64,000 bases of DNA. Source: Hygrophila difformis (taxonomy: Eukaryota > Streptophyta > Magnoliopsida > Lamiales > Acanthaceae). The notes under the pieces are model-generated. The model made no database searches. It worked only from the letters and a program-made list of their open reading frames with translations, and was not told the DNA's origin. A program made the position numbers and the translations under genes. Of the stretch, positions 1-12,294 are shown one piece after another (the stretch's first letter is position 1; each line of letters begins with the position of its first letter). The DNA is taken from contig JAOANR010000003.1 of the NCBI GenBank assembly GCA_030278955.1, positions 60,381,628 to 60,445,627 on the forward strand, written 5' to 3'.

Positions 1-517
1 CAATTCTAAGCTATGTTCATTGAGAGCAGTCTTCAACGTTTCAGCTTGCAAGTGTGCTCTATGTTCTGATTCTTTAATCTCTTCCAAGTCTCTTCCTCAG
101 ACAAATGGTCAAGACAGCTTTGTCAGGATAAGATCCAAATGCAGAAAAACAATTTATGCAGAGGAACATACTTTTGATGAGAATCCACGACATAGATATG
201 AACATATTCAAGTATATGTATGCACATAAATCCTTGCTCAAAGATTATATTACTAAGCATCCTCAAAAGAATGTAAAAAGGTACCTATTATCATAAATTT
301 GCGGACCCAGCATATCCAAAAAAATTTCTAGCTCCTGCTTTTCCTTCTGCATTTTCTCAGTCTGCAAGTTGAATTCTCAAAAGTAAACCATATGCTTTAG
401 ATTGTCCAAGAAAATGAATTATTTTACAATGACAGACAGGCATACAAGATCCTTCAAAGACTTGATTTCCCTCATCTGCTGAGCACATTCATCAGCCAAA
501 TTCGTCAATTCAGAAGC
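1..517 (-). CDS. HUB1/HUB2 (BRE1)-type E3 ubiquitin ligase, three internal exons, cut by the window edge
   Basis: Three minus-strand exons with good splice sites read in one frame: 517-446 (24 codons, begins ASELTNLADECAQQ), 361-285 (EKMQKEKQELEIFLDM) and 91-1 (DLEEIKESEHRAHLQAE, then NEHSLEL). Plant HUB1/HUB2 proteins carry very similar coiled-coil text in the region before their C-terminal RING finger. In Arabidopsis they monoubiquitinate histone H2B in the nucleus. The RING end would lie left of base 1 and cannot be seen. No further 5' exons are found upstream: 518-935 looks non-coding and a MACPF pseudogene follows. The gene is therefore either a 5'-truncated fragment or has a very long, invaded intron. 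Whether it is functional is unknown. Confidence 0.72.
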
Positions 518-935
518 CTGCCAACAAGAATAAGTGGGCTACAGTTCATAATTGCCAATAAAATTCACCAGAAATGGAAAACTAAAAATATAGGAGTATA
601 TGAGTTGCTTCATAATGGTGAGAAATTGAAAAAGTTCTGACACGTGAAAACCATTGGGACAATTGCATAATAATTAATAGCATTACAACATCATTACCAC
701 CTCAAGAAATAAGGGGGCTGGTGCCCAAAAAATCAATATGAAACTACAATGAACGCAAAATATGGTACTGTTCCTTTTCCTTGGCATTAAACTCTTTTCC
801 CTTTATTCCCATGCTCCCACATCCACCCGAATACATTTCCATAATAAGAATAAATACAATGTGACCAGCAGAGAGGGCACTTCAATTATGGATTCATATT
901 TTCCAATTCTTTTCCTTCCAATTTCTTATACTCAC
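518..935. other. non-coding spacer between the HUB-like exons and the MACPF pseudogene
   Basis: No exon-like open frame with splice sites was recognised on either strand. It is either HUB intron or decayed 3' sequence of the MACPF pseudogene. Confidence 0.4.
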
Positions 936-1825
936 ATCGTAGGTAGAGATTAATAGCATGGCTCAAGAAACCACTGCCTCGGATGCCACTTAGAAGGGAT
1001 GATATGAGGACAAAAGACATCGATATAACATTGGGACACTGTGATACTGTCGAAAGCCACTGCTTATGGCTTTGGCCATTATCGATACCCCCTTCTGATA
1101 TGGACGCTCAAGAGATCCTACATCAAGTGATTATTAATTTCATCCCAATAATTGAGTTCAAGTGCATAGTTTGAACTTTACACGAGCCTTACAACATTTT
1201 TGGAATGAGAAATAATTGGTGCTCTTACAGTGCTTGCAAATGGCAATGAAGATACAGGTTTCAAACAAGAAGTAATGAATAAGTGTGAAGCAGATTTTAA
1301 ACAAAAATTCTACTGAACACTATCTAGTGACCAACAGCACCACCATACACAGACATTGATTGCCGAAATCGACAATTAGTATGTGTAAGGAAATATATGT
1401 AAATAGTAGCTTGAGGTTCCGAATATGACTGTTTTCGATCTTCATTGTACCTTTGATTTTCCTGATAAGACGTTGGTTCCAGGAATTTGACATTCACTTC
1501 CATCTTCGCAAAATTTTTCATCAGCTAACTGCTTCAATAATTTCAGCACTTCAAGAGGCTGGAGATTTGAGTTTCAAAGCTGCTTAATATGAATCACATC
1601 TTTACCTCCCATCTTGACTCCAACAATCACATGAGTACCATACTTCTCAATGAAACTGGAAGTTCATGTCATCAAAGACATATACCATATTAGCTACTGT
1701 GAAGGAAATCAGGAGCACTTTTAACTACATCTTGAAGCCACAAAGTGATTATCTTTCAACAAAAAGATAACATTAAAGGATTCCTTAGTTTAAAGATTTG
1801 ACCAAAACAGCGAAACTAAAAACTA

Positions 1826-4800
1826 CTCCCTCCGTCCCATTCCAGACGTCTTACTTTCTATTAATAGGTGTCCCACTATACTTGTCTCATTTCCCAAAAT
1901 AGTAATAATTATTTCATTAATTAATTTAATTAACAATTAATAAAAATCTATAATCTATTCCCAAATCACGACCCATTTCTCCAGATTTGCTGTACAACCA
2001 AAACCTAACTACAACCATCTCGATCTTCCATCTTCGTCCCCAAATTCCAGAATCTCTTCAAGATTAGCGCTGCACTTCGACTCCAATTCCAACCATCTCG
2101 ATTCGCGACCATCTCTTTCAGATTGGCGCCGCCCTTCGACTCCGAATCCAACCATTTCGTCCAGGCAGTTAAGATCTGAATTCAAACCTAATCTTCCCAA
2201 ATCTCAATCAACCACAGACGTCGCATCGGAGACCTAAATATGACGGTGGAGGTCGACGGGACTGAGAACGGCTGTGCAATGGCTGGAGGCGCACAAGAGG
2301 GAAGAGGCGACTCTGCTTTCAGGGAAGATGCGGTTGTATTCAGGGGAGGATTGAAGTAGGATTGAATCAATATAGATGATCCAACTCAAGGGGTACCACG
2401 ACTGATGCAATACCAAAATTAAATTCCATCTTCTAAGACAATTCATGTGAGTAAGGATATAGTTGGAATTAATTTGTCATCTCCAAATTCTACAACTAAA
2501 AGGGGGTTGTATGTTCATTTCCAAGTAAAATCTGACTGCAACAAATTCTAAATTGCTTCATACTTCCATTAGGTTTTTATGTGATGTTTAATATTGATTT
2601 GTTTTATTTTATTTTTACTTTTTTTGTTCTAACCCAGCCATTTTCATTATCCATACTTGAATGATATAGGGTTCTGCCTTGGAGGATTTGGACTTGGAGA
2701 AAGTATGGATGAAGGCCCTTCTCTTCTTCGTGCTATCGTTGTGCGTTTTCTATCTGATTTGAATGGAACCTTGTAACTACTGAATTTCATCACATAAATA
2801 TAAAAAAAAATTTAATAGGTGTTCCAAATTTGAAAATGTGTGTTTTAGGAAAAACTTGTGAAGTACTATGAGTTACACAAAACTAGTACCACTGGCCACG
2901 GAGATAGATGTTTGCACTTTGCACATATTGATTCATATCTTTGGGTTTACTGTCTATAATAATTTCTCACTTTTCCCTTGCTATTTGAAGTAGCTTGGAA
3001 ACTGCTTTCTTGATTTGTATGCATAAGTATTCTTTCATATAGTTGTGCATATGAGAGAATATTTTAATTTTGCTGCACTGTCGAAGGAAATCATTATTTC
3101 CGTTTTTCTTAAGTTAATAAATGGAGTATGCATTTATAGGGGTTATTCGGTTAAACAAGATTATCAACAATAGTGTGTTAATTTGGTGTTACTTTACTTT
3201 TTAACCCAGGAAAGCTTACATGAGAACAAGCCACGACAGATTTGTGGCCTTGGGCTTGAAGGTAATTATAAGTCTTATAATTGTAATTCATCACTCTTTG
3301 TGAACTCTGTCTGTTTTAAACTTTTGTGGCTCGAATGATATTTTGTTTCTATTGTAGCATGAGGCTGCATTGCACTTGTCATTGGCATTTAACACATTTG
3401 CATTTGATCTGTAATTTGAATTGTGAGATGTGATGATCCTTACATTTGTCTGATTTACCAATGAATGGCCTTTCATGGTAATTCATTACTCACATGAATG
3501 GCATAATAAATTTTGCAGAGGAATTTAAGATCTCGTCTCTAAATTTGTATACCATGTATGTAATGTGGTTTTTTATTTAGTTGAAATTTGCTCTCATCAG
3601 TTATATGATCAATGTAGTGTGGTCAACATTCAATTTTCTCATTGTTTATTCTACAATAGCTACCTATTTCTACTGGAACATTATTTGTTAACAAAGAGCA
3701 TCCATCCACTGTCTTCCCTGTGTCATTGCAGGAGTCGTTCGAATAGATCGAAGTATAAGGATGATACACAACCATGAGTTCATGGGATTGATGAATTTCT
3801 ACAGCAGCCAATAAATTCAAAATGAAATATGGTAAGTAACTGTTTTGATAAACTTTTAAAAGAAAATTCATCATTTATATGCATTTGCATTTACAAAAGG
3901 CGACCTTGTCGCATTCAAAACATATTGGTTACCATTGAAACATATTGGTTAAATATAAAACATGTTTCTTACTTGTAACCATACAAAAGTCTTCCAAAAC
4001 AACTTACTGAACCTATCATGCAGTTCTCTCATACCCAAGTTCTTGCATCAATCCTCTTATCCCTTCAACATTGGCAGCATCAATCAAATATTGAATGCAT
4101 TCTCTTACTAGGCTTTCAGGAACTTCCAAGTTAATGGGAAGCCTTTCTTCTCGTATCAATGTGCCTTTCTTCAAATGTGGCAGCTTGTAGTTGTTATGTC
4201 CCTTAAGCTTCATAATCTCAATCATGCATCCTTGCAAGCTTAGGAAAACATTATTCAAAGTTGTGTGTGATAGCTCTTGAAATGATTGTACCACTGCATT
4301 TACTAGTTCATCAACGGTTTTAGCCACCCTCTGAACTTGTAGTGATTGTATAGCTCTGAACCAACCTAAATCATTGATATTTGTATCAGGAGAGTTAGGT
4401 GGCTGCTGCACTAATTTGATGTTAAAACCATCCGAGTTTGCTGCCATTTTGAAATCTGGATCTTCATCTTTGATATGAGGTCTTGCATTATCCTGTTGAA
4501 TATAGATCACCTTGCTCGCAGAACTTGGCCACTTAGCTTTAATGGCTGGAATAATCTGAAATTTACATTCAAGTGTTAATACAAAATTTTTATTCTGTAA
4601 ATCATGAAAAGTTACAAAGGAAAACTGAAATATAAAAATTCTAATGTAATGTCATCTTAAATGAGGCATGCTTACATAACATTAACCAAAAAAACCATTT
4701 ATCTGAAATACCTGATTGATCAAACAGTCCTTGATCACATCCTTGGTGATAGAATCAATGGGCTTTGTTTCTAGTGTACCTGCAGCCCTATTTTTGCTTC

Positions 4801-5830
4801 TCCGTTGTGCAGGAACTTGTTTAGTAAAAGGAAAAATACCTATTTTTCCATCAAACAGTAAACTTCCATCTACATTATACATTGGCCTACAGACTGCACA
4901 CATGAACATCACCTTGGTTATAAATTTCTTGCTCTTGCATGTTCTATATGGGTTAACTTCATTGGGAGCCATGTAAAACCTGTGTGTTCCCCTAGTCATA
5001 TAGAACCACTTTTCATCTATGTGTATGGTATTGTTCATACTCCTAAACATGATGGAGTTTAGACTTCTTTTCACTTCTAATGCTTCAAGAGTGAATTGTA
5101 GTCTTAGCAGCTTGTTCGGGGCAGTTAAATCAGGTTTTAGAGCACTTGTATGAGCCCTGATCAATCCCTTCAATACCCATCTCCCAACTGTACTTTTACT
5201 ACAGTTTAAACTTGCAGCTAAACTTCTAATTGTACTTCTCTTATGGAGGTCAATTGATGCAATTAATTCCAAATCTATTTGACATCTTCTTTCTCTCAAT
5301 GGACTGAACTTCTTACTTACTAAATGTATAACCTGACCTTGTTCTTGTTGTTTCTTTGCAGCAACCCACAGTCGACTCACTGTTCTTGTACTGATGGAAA
5401 ACTTCGTTGCAGCTTCAGACATCTTTCCTTTGATTGGTTTCCCGTTGATGCTGTGTTGAAGAAGAAATTGAACCACATTGTTTCTCTGCTCAGTTGACAG
5501 CTCTTTCTTCCCCATCTCTTTCTCTGGGTTTTTTTTTTCTTTTTGGCTGGGGCAGGGTTGGACGTTGTTGTTTGATTATAATGTGAAGCTGACTTGTTAT
5601 AGTGGGAAGTTTAAATTTTAGGAAATTGAACTCGCTGTAAATTTTTTTGGTGGGAAAGTTGTGGGCCCCACACGTGGGGCAATTTGTATCTTCAATAAAA
5701 AGGTCAATGGGTGTATTGACTCTATTAACCATTCTTAAAAATTGTGTGGACCCATTATATCATACTAATCCAATATGCCTTAATTCCCGTGCTGAACAGT
5801 AACAGGACGTCTTGTGCGGGACGGAGGGAG
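1826..5830 (-). mobile_element. complete plant mariner-like element (4,005 bp)
   Basis: The ends are inverted: CTCCCTCCGTCCC at 1826 and its reverse complement ending at 5830, with a second shared block (AGACGTC) a few bases inside. The element is flanked by the TA duplication typical of mariner (1824-1825 and 5831-5832). It encodes an open two-exon transposase on the minus strand. About 2.2 kb between the left end and the transposase stop holds no long frame. That part includes 1985-2200, with repeated CAACCATCTCGAT-like words, and short exon-like pieces (2670-2750, 3210-3260, 3358-3415) that I could not identify. Size and layout agree with autonomous plant mariner elements. It sits inside an intron of the MACPF pseudogene. 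Confidence 0.93.
4016..5515 (-). CDS. mariner transposase, DD39D type, two exons
   Basis: Exon 1 is 5515-4712 (268 codons) and exon 2 is 4555-4016, separated by a 156 bp intron with GT (CAG/GTATTT) and AG (TTTCAG) borders. The spliced protein is about 447 residues with no stop. The N-terminal part (about 35-125) looks like a helix-turn-helix DNA-binding region (SEAATKFSISTRTVSRLW). The catalytic motifs of plant mariner transposases are present: HIDEKWFYM (D about 167), IQQDNARPH (D about 290) and NDLGWFRAIQS (D about 330), with 39 residues between the last two aspartates. PPNSPDTN and the family-typical GKIGIFPF and PAQRRSKNR stretches are also visible. It would cut and paste the element and related TA-flanked MITEs. 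No frameshift or missing catalytic residue was found, so activity is plausible but unproven. Confidence 0.93.
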
Positions 5831-6155
5831 TATTTGTGTTTCCATTATATGGTGATGGAATTCTAGAAAGATGTAGCAGGTAGACTAATGAACTTCAAGC
5901 TAAAAATCTTACTCGGCAAGCGCAACAGGATCCCAATTAGACGGCACTTCTTTTTTCAGTTTACTGGAAAGTGTTATTTGGGATCTTTCCAGCTCAATTG
6001 TATACAAACTAATGAGCCACCCATCAAAAGCAAGAATTTTTGCAGTGGATGCATGATCATTTTGCCAAGCAACCCTTGAAACCAAACATGGTATTGAACA
6101 CACCGGAAGGAATTTTACCAGACAAAGCAAATTCCTGGTTAACATGTTCCGACAT

Positions 6156-7295
6156 CTGAATACAGTGTAGCCACAGCAAATGAACAAATAGTTAGAAAAC
6201 AGATAATTATATTCAGGAGGAAATTGCATTACACCAAGCAGAAACCAAACAAAATAATTTTTCAATATTAGCGAATGCATGATTATTAACAATGCCATTG
6301 GTTATGTTATTCTCAAATCACTCAATCTTAGAGCCACCAAACAAAATCCACAAATTCCTTAACCTGAACAAGAAGTAGCCATTCAAGATTCAATCTACAA
6401 AAAAGGAATACCATGGATGAGACAGTCACATAGTATCTAAACTTGAGAATTCAAAAGTATACATAATTTTATTTTTATGCATTTGAAATAAATACTGAGA
6501 AATATCTTCATAGCCTCACCACATTGGAGGGGCCTCATTTTTAAGCTCTCAATCTTAATATTGTTGAGCGATAGAAATTATACCACGAATTCAGGAGCGA
6601 AGACACCAACGTCCTTATGGATTGTTTGAGCAGAACCGATGCACAGATTGGTCACCGAAATCCTAAAAACACGATGAAGCATAATGAGGATGAACCGCCA
6701 TAAGAAAAAAGAAAGAGACGAAGTTACTGAACAAATTCAGCGAAATAAGCACGGAAACATCAGACAGAAAACCAGAGTACCAAAGAGCATCAAAAGGTAG
6801 GGCGAAAGCTAGGGCAAGACGGAGTCCGAAATGGCATCGGAAGGATGGCCGGGCAAACAACGAGCAGACGAGCGCCGCCAATTCCCGCCCGACCGCAGAG
6901 GTTCAATGGTGGTCGGATTTTTTATTCCCGAAGTTACGGCGAAGCTGGAATAGAACAACCACGGTGGCGGGCTTCGACGGAAACAGGGGGCGAGAAACCA
7001 GAATATGAAACGAACCCTAAAAAGATCGAAAAATTACCCGGGGAAATTCGGAGACAGAATCAGTACGAATACTAATTGAGAACGACAGTTAAACCGGTGC
7101 TGCCTTCCGTGAGGAATTCAATTACGAAGAAGAAAGCCAAATGAGATCGAAATGTGGGAGGCTGGGATCGATGTTGGGATAAAATGAAAGACACAAATAA
7201 AGCTGGGATCCAACGACCAGAAATCCAATTGAATTAGGATCAGACGGTAAGAAATGAAATTGGGATTGGGATTGATTTTTTTTCCTACGCCTCTT
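6156..7295. other. region with no recognised gene; a GC-richer stretch at 6,840-7,030
   Basis: The GC-richer part could be the 5' leader or promoter of the lost first exon of the MACPF gene. Short open frames here look like chance. A possible exon-like stretch on the minus strand near 6,580-6,660 could not be assigned to any family. Confidence 0.3.
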
Positions 7296-7537
7296 GTATT
7301 TGTGTTAGAAATTTGATATAAAACCCAATACTAAAGGCCAGTTGTGCCATTGACAGATTGACTTACATTAAACCAAAATTTATTTTTGCTGCAAGTGTTG
7401 ATAATGTCTATTGTATAAGACACCATTTAACACCCTCATTTTTAAGGGATGAGTGTTACCATCACATACCTTAGTTAAGCTTGCTAACGACTAACTTCAC
7501 TAAGGAACGCTAAGGCTGATTGAAAATGAATAACTTA
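7296..7537. repeat. dispersed repeat, copy A
   Basis: About 240 bp beginning GTATTTGTGTTAGAAATTTG is nearly identical to 19,961-20,205. In both places a TRIM element of the same family follows, directly here and after about 275 bp in copy B. Shared downstream bases (TAACCAATAATCTATTTCTT) also flank both TRIMs on the right. The TRIM therefore probably travelled inside a larger repeat or duplicated segment. The identity of that larger unit is unknown. Confidence 0.85.
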
Positions 7538-8557
7538 AGTAGAGAGGCCCATGCCTATATAAATAGGGGGATAACCCAACATATAAACCATGTGAGACTT
7601 TAGTACCTGTGATGCTCGGACTCGTCTAAATGGCTAGAGTACCGGTGTCCGCTGGACACGACACGGATACCGGTATGGGATCTGAGGCGGGTGCTTCAGG
7701 CGGCGGCGCGGACTCGGCACTTTTGAGTTTTTTTTTTTTTTTTTTTTTTTTTTTCCCTTCACTTCTAAAAAGCTTCGAAAAAGGCGGAAGAAGATGGAGA
7801 AGATCATACTTACCAGGAAGGGGAAACGTCCGGCCGGGGAACGCGCAGCAAAGAGGAGGCGGTGGCGGAGAACAAAGAAGAGGAGGCGGTGGCAGAGAAC
7901 AAAGAAAATTGAGAAGTTTTTAGGGAAGACAGAAAATTGCTTCGGAGAAGATGAACAGTAAAAGGTATGGGAACAACTGTAAACAGCTATACGAGTTAAT
8001 AATTACTTGCCACGTGTCTGATATTTTTAATTTAAAATTAAGGAAAACTTTATTTCCCTCCTAAACAAAGCATCTAAATTAACTTTGCCCCCAAATTTTA
8101 TTAACTTTTAATTTAAAATTATTTAAATAATTTTATTATATTAAAGAAAATTCTATTTTGTTAATAATATATATGAAGTATAAAATTTCCGCCGTGTCCC
8201 CGCACCCGTGTCCTAATTCCGGATCCTTTTTTGCCGTGTCCCCGTATCCTATTTTTCAAAAAAGTAAGTGTTCGCTACATATCCCCGCACCCGTGTCGGA
8301 CACCCGTACCCGAGTCCGAGCAACATAGTTTAGTACTCCTCCTCGAGATGATATTCATCTCGGAAACAACATGGAGATGATGATATTCATATAGAAAACA
8401 ACGAGATACCCAAATGAGTACCCATGGCTCTGATACCATGTTAGAGAAAAGATGGACCTAGGGCTTCAACCTAAAACCAATTGGTGATAAGTAGAGAGGC
8501 CCATATCCATATAAACAGGGGGATAACCCAACATATAAACGATGTGGAACTTTAGCA
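7538..8557 (-). mobile_element. TRIM retroelement copy A, left LTR truncated, interrupted by a hAT-like element
   Basis: The right LTR (8439-8557, 119 bp) begins TGTTAGAGAAAAG and ends TTTAGCA. Immediately left of it, GCTCTGATACCA (8427-8438) is the reverse complement of a tRNA-Met type primer-binding site, so the element is minus-oriented. The left LTR survives only from about 7538 to its end near 7606. The internal part (about 100 bp) and a polypurine tract (CTCCTCCTC on the plus strand) match copy B. No coding capacity. A 722 bp element sits at the LTR/internal junction. Confidence 0.75.
7607..8328. mobile_element. non-autonomous hAT-like element nested in TRIM copy A (722 bp)
   Basis: It is flanked by the 8 bp direct repeat TTTAGTAC (7599-7606 and 8329-8336). 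The ends are inverted: CTGTGATGCTCGGACTCG on the left against CTATGTTGCTCGGACTCGG read inward from the right. The interior is rich in CGTGTCC/GGACACG words near both ends, and there is a poly-T run at about 7730-7754. TRIM copy B keeps the uninterrupted site (ACTTTAGCACTCCTCC), which confirms the borders. No transposase. The 8 bp duplication suggests hAT, but the superfamily is inferred from that alone. Confidence 0.85.
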
Positions 8558-11500
8558 TAACCAATAATCTATTTCTTCATAATACATACATAAGCACTAT
8601 ACAGTGTACAATATATAGACATCTTAAATGGGCTAGAAACCCTAATGGGCTAACATCTAATGGGCCTAACATCTAACATGAAACTTCTAGAAAATGCTTT
8701 ACCGTGAAAAAGTGGAAAATTCCACAAAATAAGCAACATTACTGAGCAAACTAACCTCGTTATGGTGACACAAAGGTTCAACCAATAACTCACGCAATAA
8801 TTATTCATTTCGTTTCTTTGGCTGCGGTAAGTAGTCGTGACCCAAACATGCACATGATGATTCAACTATGAATTTAATACCCGGGTAAACTAGACTGCGA
8901 ACCGTGCCTTATGTCTAGCGAAACATAGGCTCAAAACATGTGTTCTAACTTCTAAGGGAGGAAACCGTCCTAGCACTTAGTCAAAGTGAGTTAGGTTATC
9001 CACAACTCCGGTACCACCTTGGTGCGTATACCCTCAAATAATTTAATTTAACTTCCACATAATAGCCTAATGGCCCCATTAAAATTAGACATCAAGGGCC
9101 TAGCCCGAAAACACAAGATTAACATGTTTTAAAGCATCTTGTACTTGTGAGTCCAACTGACACTAACCCATGATTAAAATTTCAAAAGCATTTAAAGCTT
9201 TAAAAAGCACATCATGCATAACACTTTCAATATCATAAGAATATGCATGAGTTTCATAATGTTCGGGTAAGGCTAGCTTACTCTCAACAACATTTACAGG
9301 AAAACTGCAAGGATTCTTCTAGCTCACTTCTTACTCCTTGCTCCAACCTCCTAGCAAGCACTCAACACTCACAGAAACACTAGAGAGATTTAGAAGAGGG
9401 AAGTATGTTTTGGTGTGAGGAATGGAACGAAGGAGTGGGGTATTTATAGGTGGGTTGGGTTTGGGTTTTTGGAAATGTGGATTGTGGGGTGTATCTTTGA
9501 TTGATTTCCAGGTTTATATCTCTTGCTCTTGGCAGCCCCTCCTGCTGCCAAAAATCTAAGATTGATTTATTTTTTTCTTGATCTCTTCCTTGCTAGTTGG
9601 AGCTTCTAGAGTCCTTCCTTAATCCCTAAGTGTTAGCTGATTTATTTTCTTCCTTTCTAGCACAAGACATCCGGGCAAACGCCCCAAAAAATCAGCCAAT
9701 TCAGTCCTAATTTCCTTACCATAAGTAGAGGGATCACTTAATCAAGACAACTATTCCAATTGTTGAAAAATAGCTCTTTCCTTGGCTTGTTGAATGCTAA
9801 CTTCTCTTGTTTAATCTCTCACTTGTTGAAATAAATAGTTTGCCTCCAAAATACACTTACCATTGCATCTCAGGATCTTGGTGGTTACATTTTCTACACA
9901 CCATCTGAATAACTTTCAAAAAAAAGAATCGGATTCCTTTTGTTTGTACAACCCAATATATGATTAAATTTCTGAAATTGAAATTGCTGTAATAAAAGTG
10001 GATATCTTTCAGAGAAACCATTTGATTCTTCTAAGTAGCTTATGCTAATTCTACTTTTGAGTCTTCGATTCCACAGCAAGGAAAACATTTTCTATTTTTT
10101 TGGAAGAGCTCAAATTAAATTCCTCACAAGCAAGGAGCACCCCCACTGAGCAATAATTTTCCATTGTAATATTAATCAAGCCTTCTGATTAATTTGTTTA
10201 GACTTAGATTCCTCTTTTATGTTCTCCAGGTGCTGCCTTTCTAACATAGAGGACAAATTGAAGAAGGTATTAATAATATGCCTATTTTAATTCTTTTCAC
10301 GCTGAAATTTTCTATCCAAAAATCCAAAGGGCATAACTGCATAAGTCAAATGCAGTTGTTTGAATTTTGGATTGCAAAAGCATCTAAAGTTTAGTGAGAA
10401 CTCATGTGCACTTAAAAAATGTTAGGTTGTTGCTGTGATTCATGAATCCTATTGGTACATATCATATAATTCTTTTCTTTTTGGTTGTTGCTTTTCTGAA
10501 TTTGCAATAAACAGACCTTTGATTTTCCATCCTTGTTCCATTTAATTTAAACTTGATATAATATAATATTCTATGTTCTACCCATCCTAAAGTAAATGTG
10601 CTCTCTTGCTTATATTCTCAACCATTGAACCCCCTACAGATGTAATGTGAGAATTATGATGCCTGGTTATGTCATATTTTCTGGCCACATAATGGAAAAC
10701 CAAAATGTAGCAAAACGAAAGCTCAAACGAAAAAAAAATGCATGATCAAGCTCATTGTATCTAGGCACTTGATGTTAAGAACAACCAATTTCCTTATCAT
10801 ACACACTTGCCAAAGGATATCATTAATGAAAGTTACAATGTTAGATTGCTGCTTAAGATAAACTCATTGAACAAGAACAAGACTGTTACCATAAGTTTCA
10901 TTGTCGTCCAACTTTGAAATTTTTTGTCATAATATTGCAATTAACATATGAATAAGGATTTAGTTGCCTCTAATGTATGCCAGAACTGCAAGACATCAAT
11001 ATAATTTTAACAGCTTCTCCAATACACTGCGCAAAGAGAAGGATGCATGCAAGGCATGATATGTATTGGGCTATAATCTTTAAAGAAACATTTCAGGATG
11101 CTGGCCCAGGAGACAGAACAAACATTCTCAATTTCAGATAGAATAAAGGAATAAAAGAAATAGGTATCAATAGAGGAGCAGGGATAAGAATTATACAGGG
11201 TAGAAGTGTTTATAGTTCTTTTTAAACAAGAGAAATTCAGTAATATGAAAATATACACTGCTATGGATAATTTATACATTGTGAAGACAAGAAATAGAAG
11301 TTGGCATAACATTAAAACAGATGGTGGAATTTCAAACTGGTAAGGGGAGAAAACATATAAAAACAGTCAAACTAAAAGTGCTCTTCCCATTGAATATTGA
11401 TCACCATGAATCTTAATCTATAGGAAATCCAATTATATAGGTTGTGTTTCTACATCTATTAACTAGTTGGTGACCTAAATCCCATTTTCATTATAGTTTG

Positions 11501-12206
11501 AGACTTTTGTTTCCAAAGATAGAGGCAAAAGGTAAACCAAATGCAATTCCAACTTCACATACTCAAGGGAAATCAACCACCACAAGTAGTTGCTTTATTG
11601 TATAGTATAATTGCATCTCAGTTTTATGTACCAATTTGATTATAAGAAAAATTTGTTTTCAGAAAAAAAAACATTAACTTCTGGGAAACAAGAATGTCAA
11701 AACAAGAACACCAGTAAAAACTGACAAAATATTTGTAGATGAAAGAATATAACTAGACTAGAAACTTCTTAGTTAATAACCCTAAAATCAGCCAGCACTT
11801 CTTCATAAGAAAGGTTCCTATTAGTAGCAATTATTCATGAGACTTCTGCGATCAGATAATTCCGAGTTTGCCTCTCTTCTCTATGGCTGCATTTCCTTGG
11901 TTGTTGACCCTTGTGAATGAGAGAAGGAAGACAGACCTAAATTATTCCGTAGTTGATTTTTTCCCTCTTATGCCCATGAGTCCCAACTAAAACTATAGCA
12001 AGCAGAAGCCTAGCAATATAAAATATAAAAATGTTCAAAAAGTTTTCTGTTTCTCACTGAGGGACATTTACTCTTAAAATAAACTTATATTTGCAACACT
12101 ATTTACCCAACACAAGAGTAGGCTATTAGAATGGGAAATGAATGTGTAAAGTGGACAGAAAAAAGCATGTAAATTTTTTTCAGAAAGTTAGTTTTTAATA
12201 ATATAC
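8558..12206. other. long non-coding stretch; possible LTR-like segment around 8,680-9,560
   Basis: At 8,558-8,678 the sequence ends ATCTAACA, which mirrors the TGTTAGA start of the TRIM LTR and may belong to the larger repeat carrying it. Between 8,680 and 9,560 the composition and a minus-strand TATA-like CCTATAAATACC (about 9,440) followed by a CT-rich leader look like an LTR promoter, but no matching partner LTR was found. From 9,560 to about 12,206 I see no gene. Parts near the right end may be PPR 3' untranslated intron or exon. Confidence 0.3.
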
Positions 12207-12294
12207 CTGACTGAGATTCTGGTATGAGGTGCCAGCATTTAGAAGTGTGAGGAACTTGGGGCACACCGCTGTCAAGAAGATCAAAAAATCGCCA

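Larger units (their letters stand above)
936..6155 (-). pseudogene. NSL1/CAD1-type MACPF domain protein, broken, with a mariner in one intron
   Basis: Three minus-strand exon blocks match the plant MACPF proteins NSL1/CAD1, which in Arabidopsis restrain salicylic-acid-linked cell death. Block 6155-5913 reads MSEHVNQEFALSGKIPSG, then DGWLISLYTIELERSQ, then VPSNWDPVALA, with a clean acceptor and a GTAAGA donor. Block 1655-1451 reads FIEKYGTHVIVGVKMGGKDV. Block about 1110-936 reads QWLSTVSQCPNVISMSF, then GSGFLSHAINLYLR. Damage: a one-base insertion in the first block (after GFKGC, near 6065), an in-frame TGA at 1576-1574, and a one-base deletion in the glycine codons of an RRGG stretch near 1095. 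The first exon and the C-terminal half were not found. The intron between 5912 and 1656 contains the complete mariner. The remaining splice sites look normal, so decay seems moderate. Confidence 0.82.

Noticed and set aside
6845..7075. 76-codon plus-strand frame MAGQTTSRRAPP
   Set aside because: A short composition-driven frame opposite a likely leader region, with no family match.
7630..7923. 97-codon frame with glycine/arginine-rich end
   Set aside because: It lies inside the 722 bp non-autonomous element and crosses a poly-T run.
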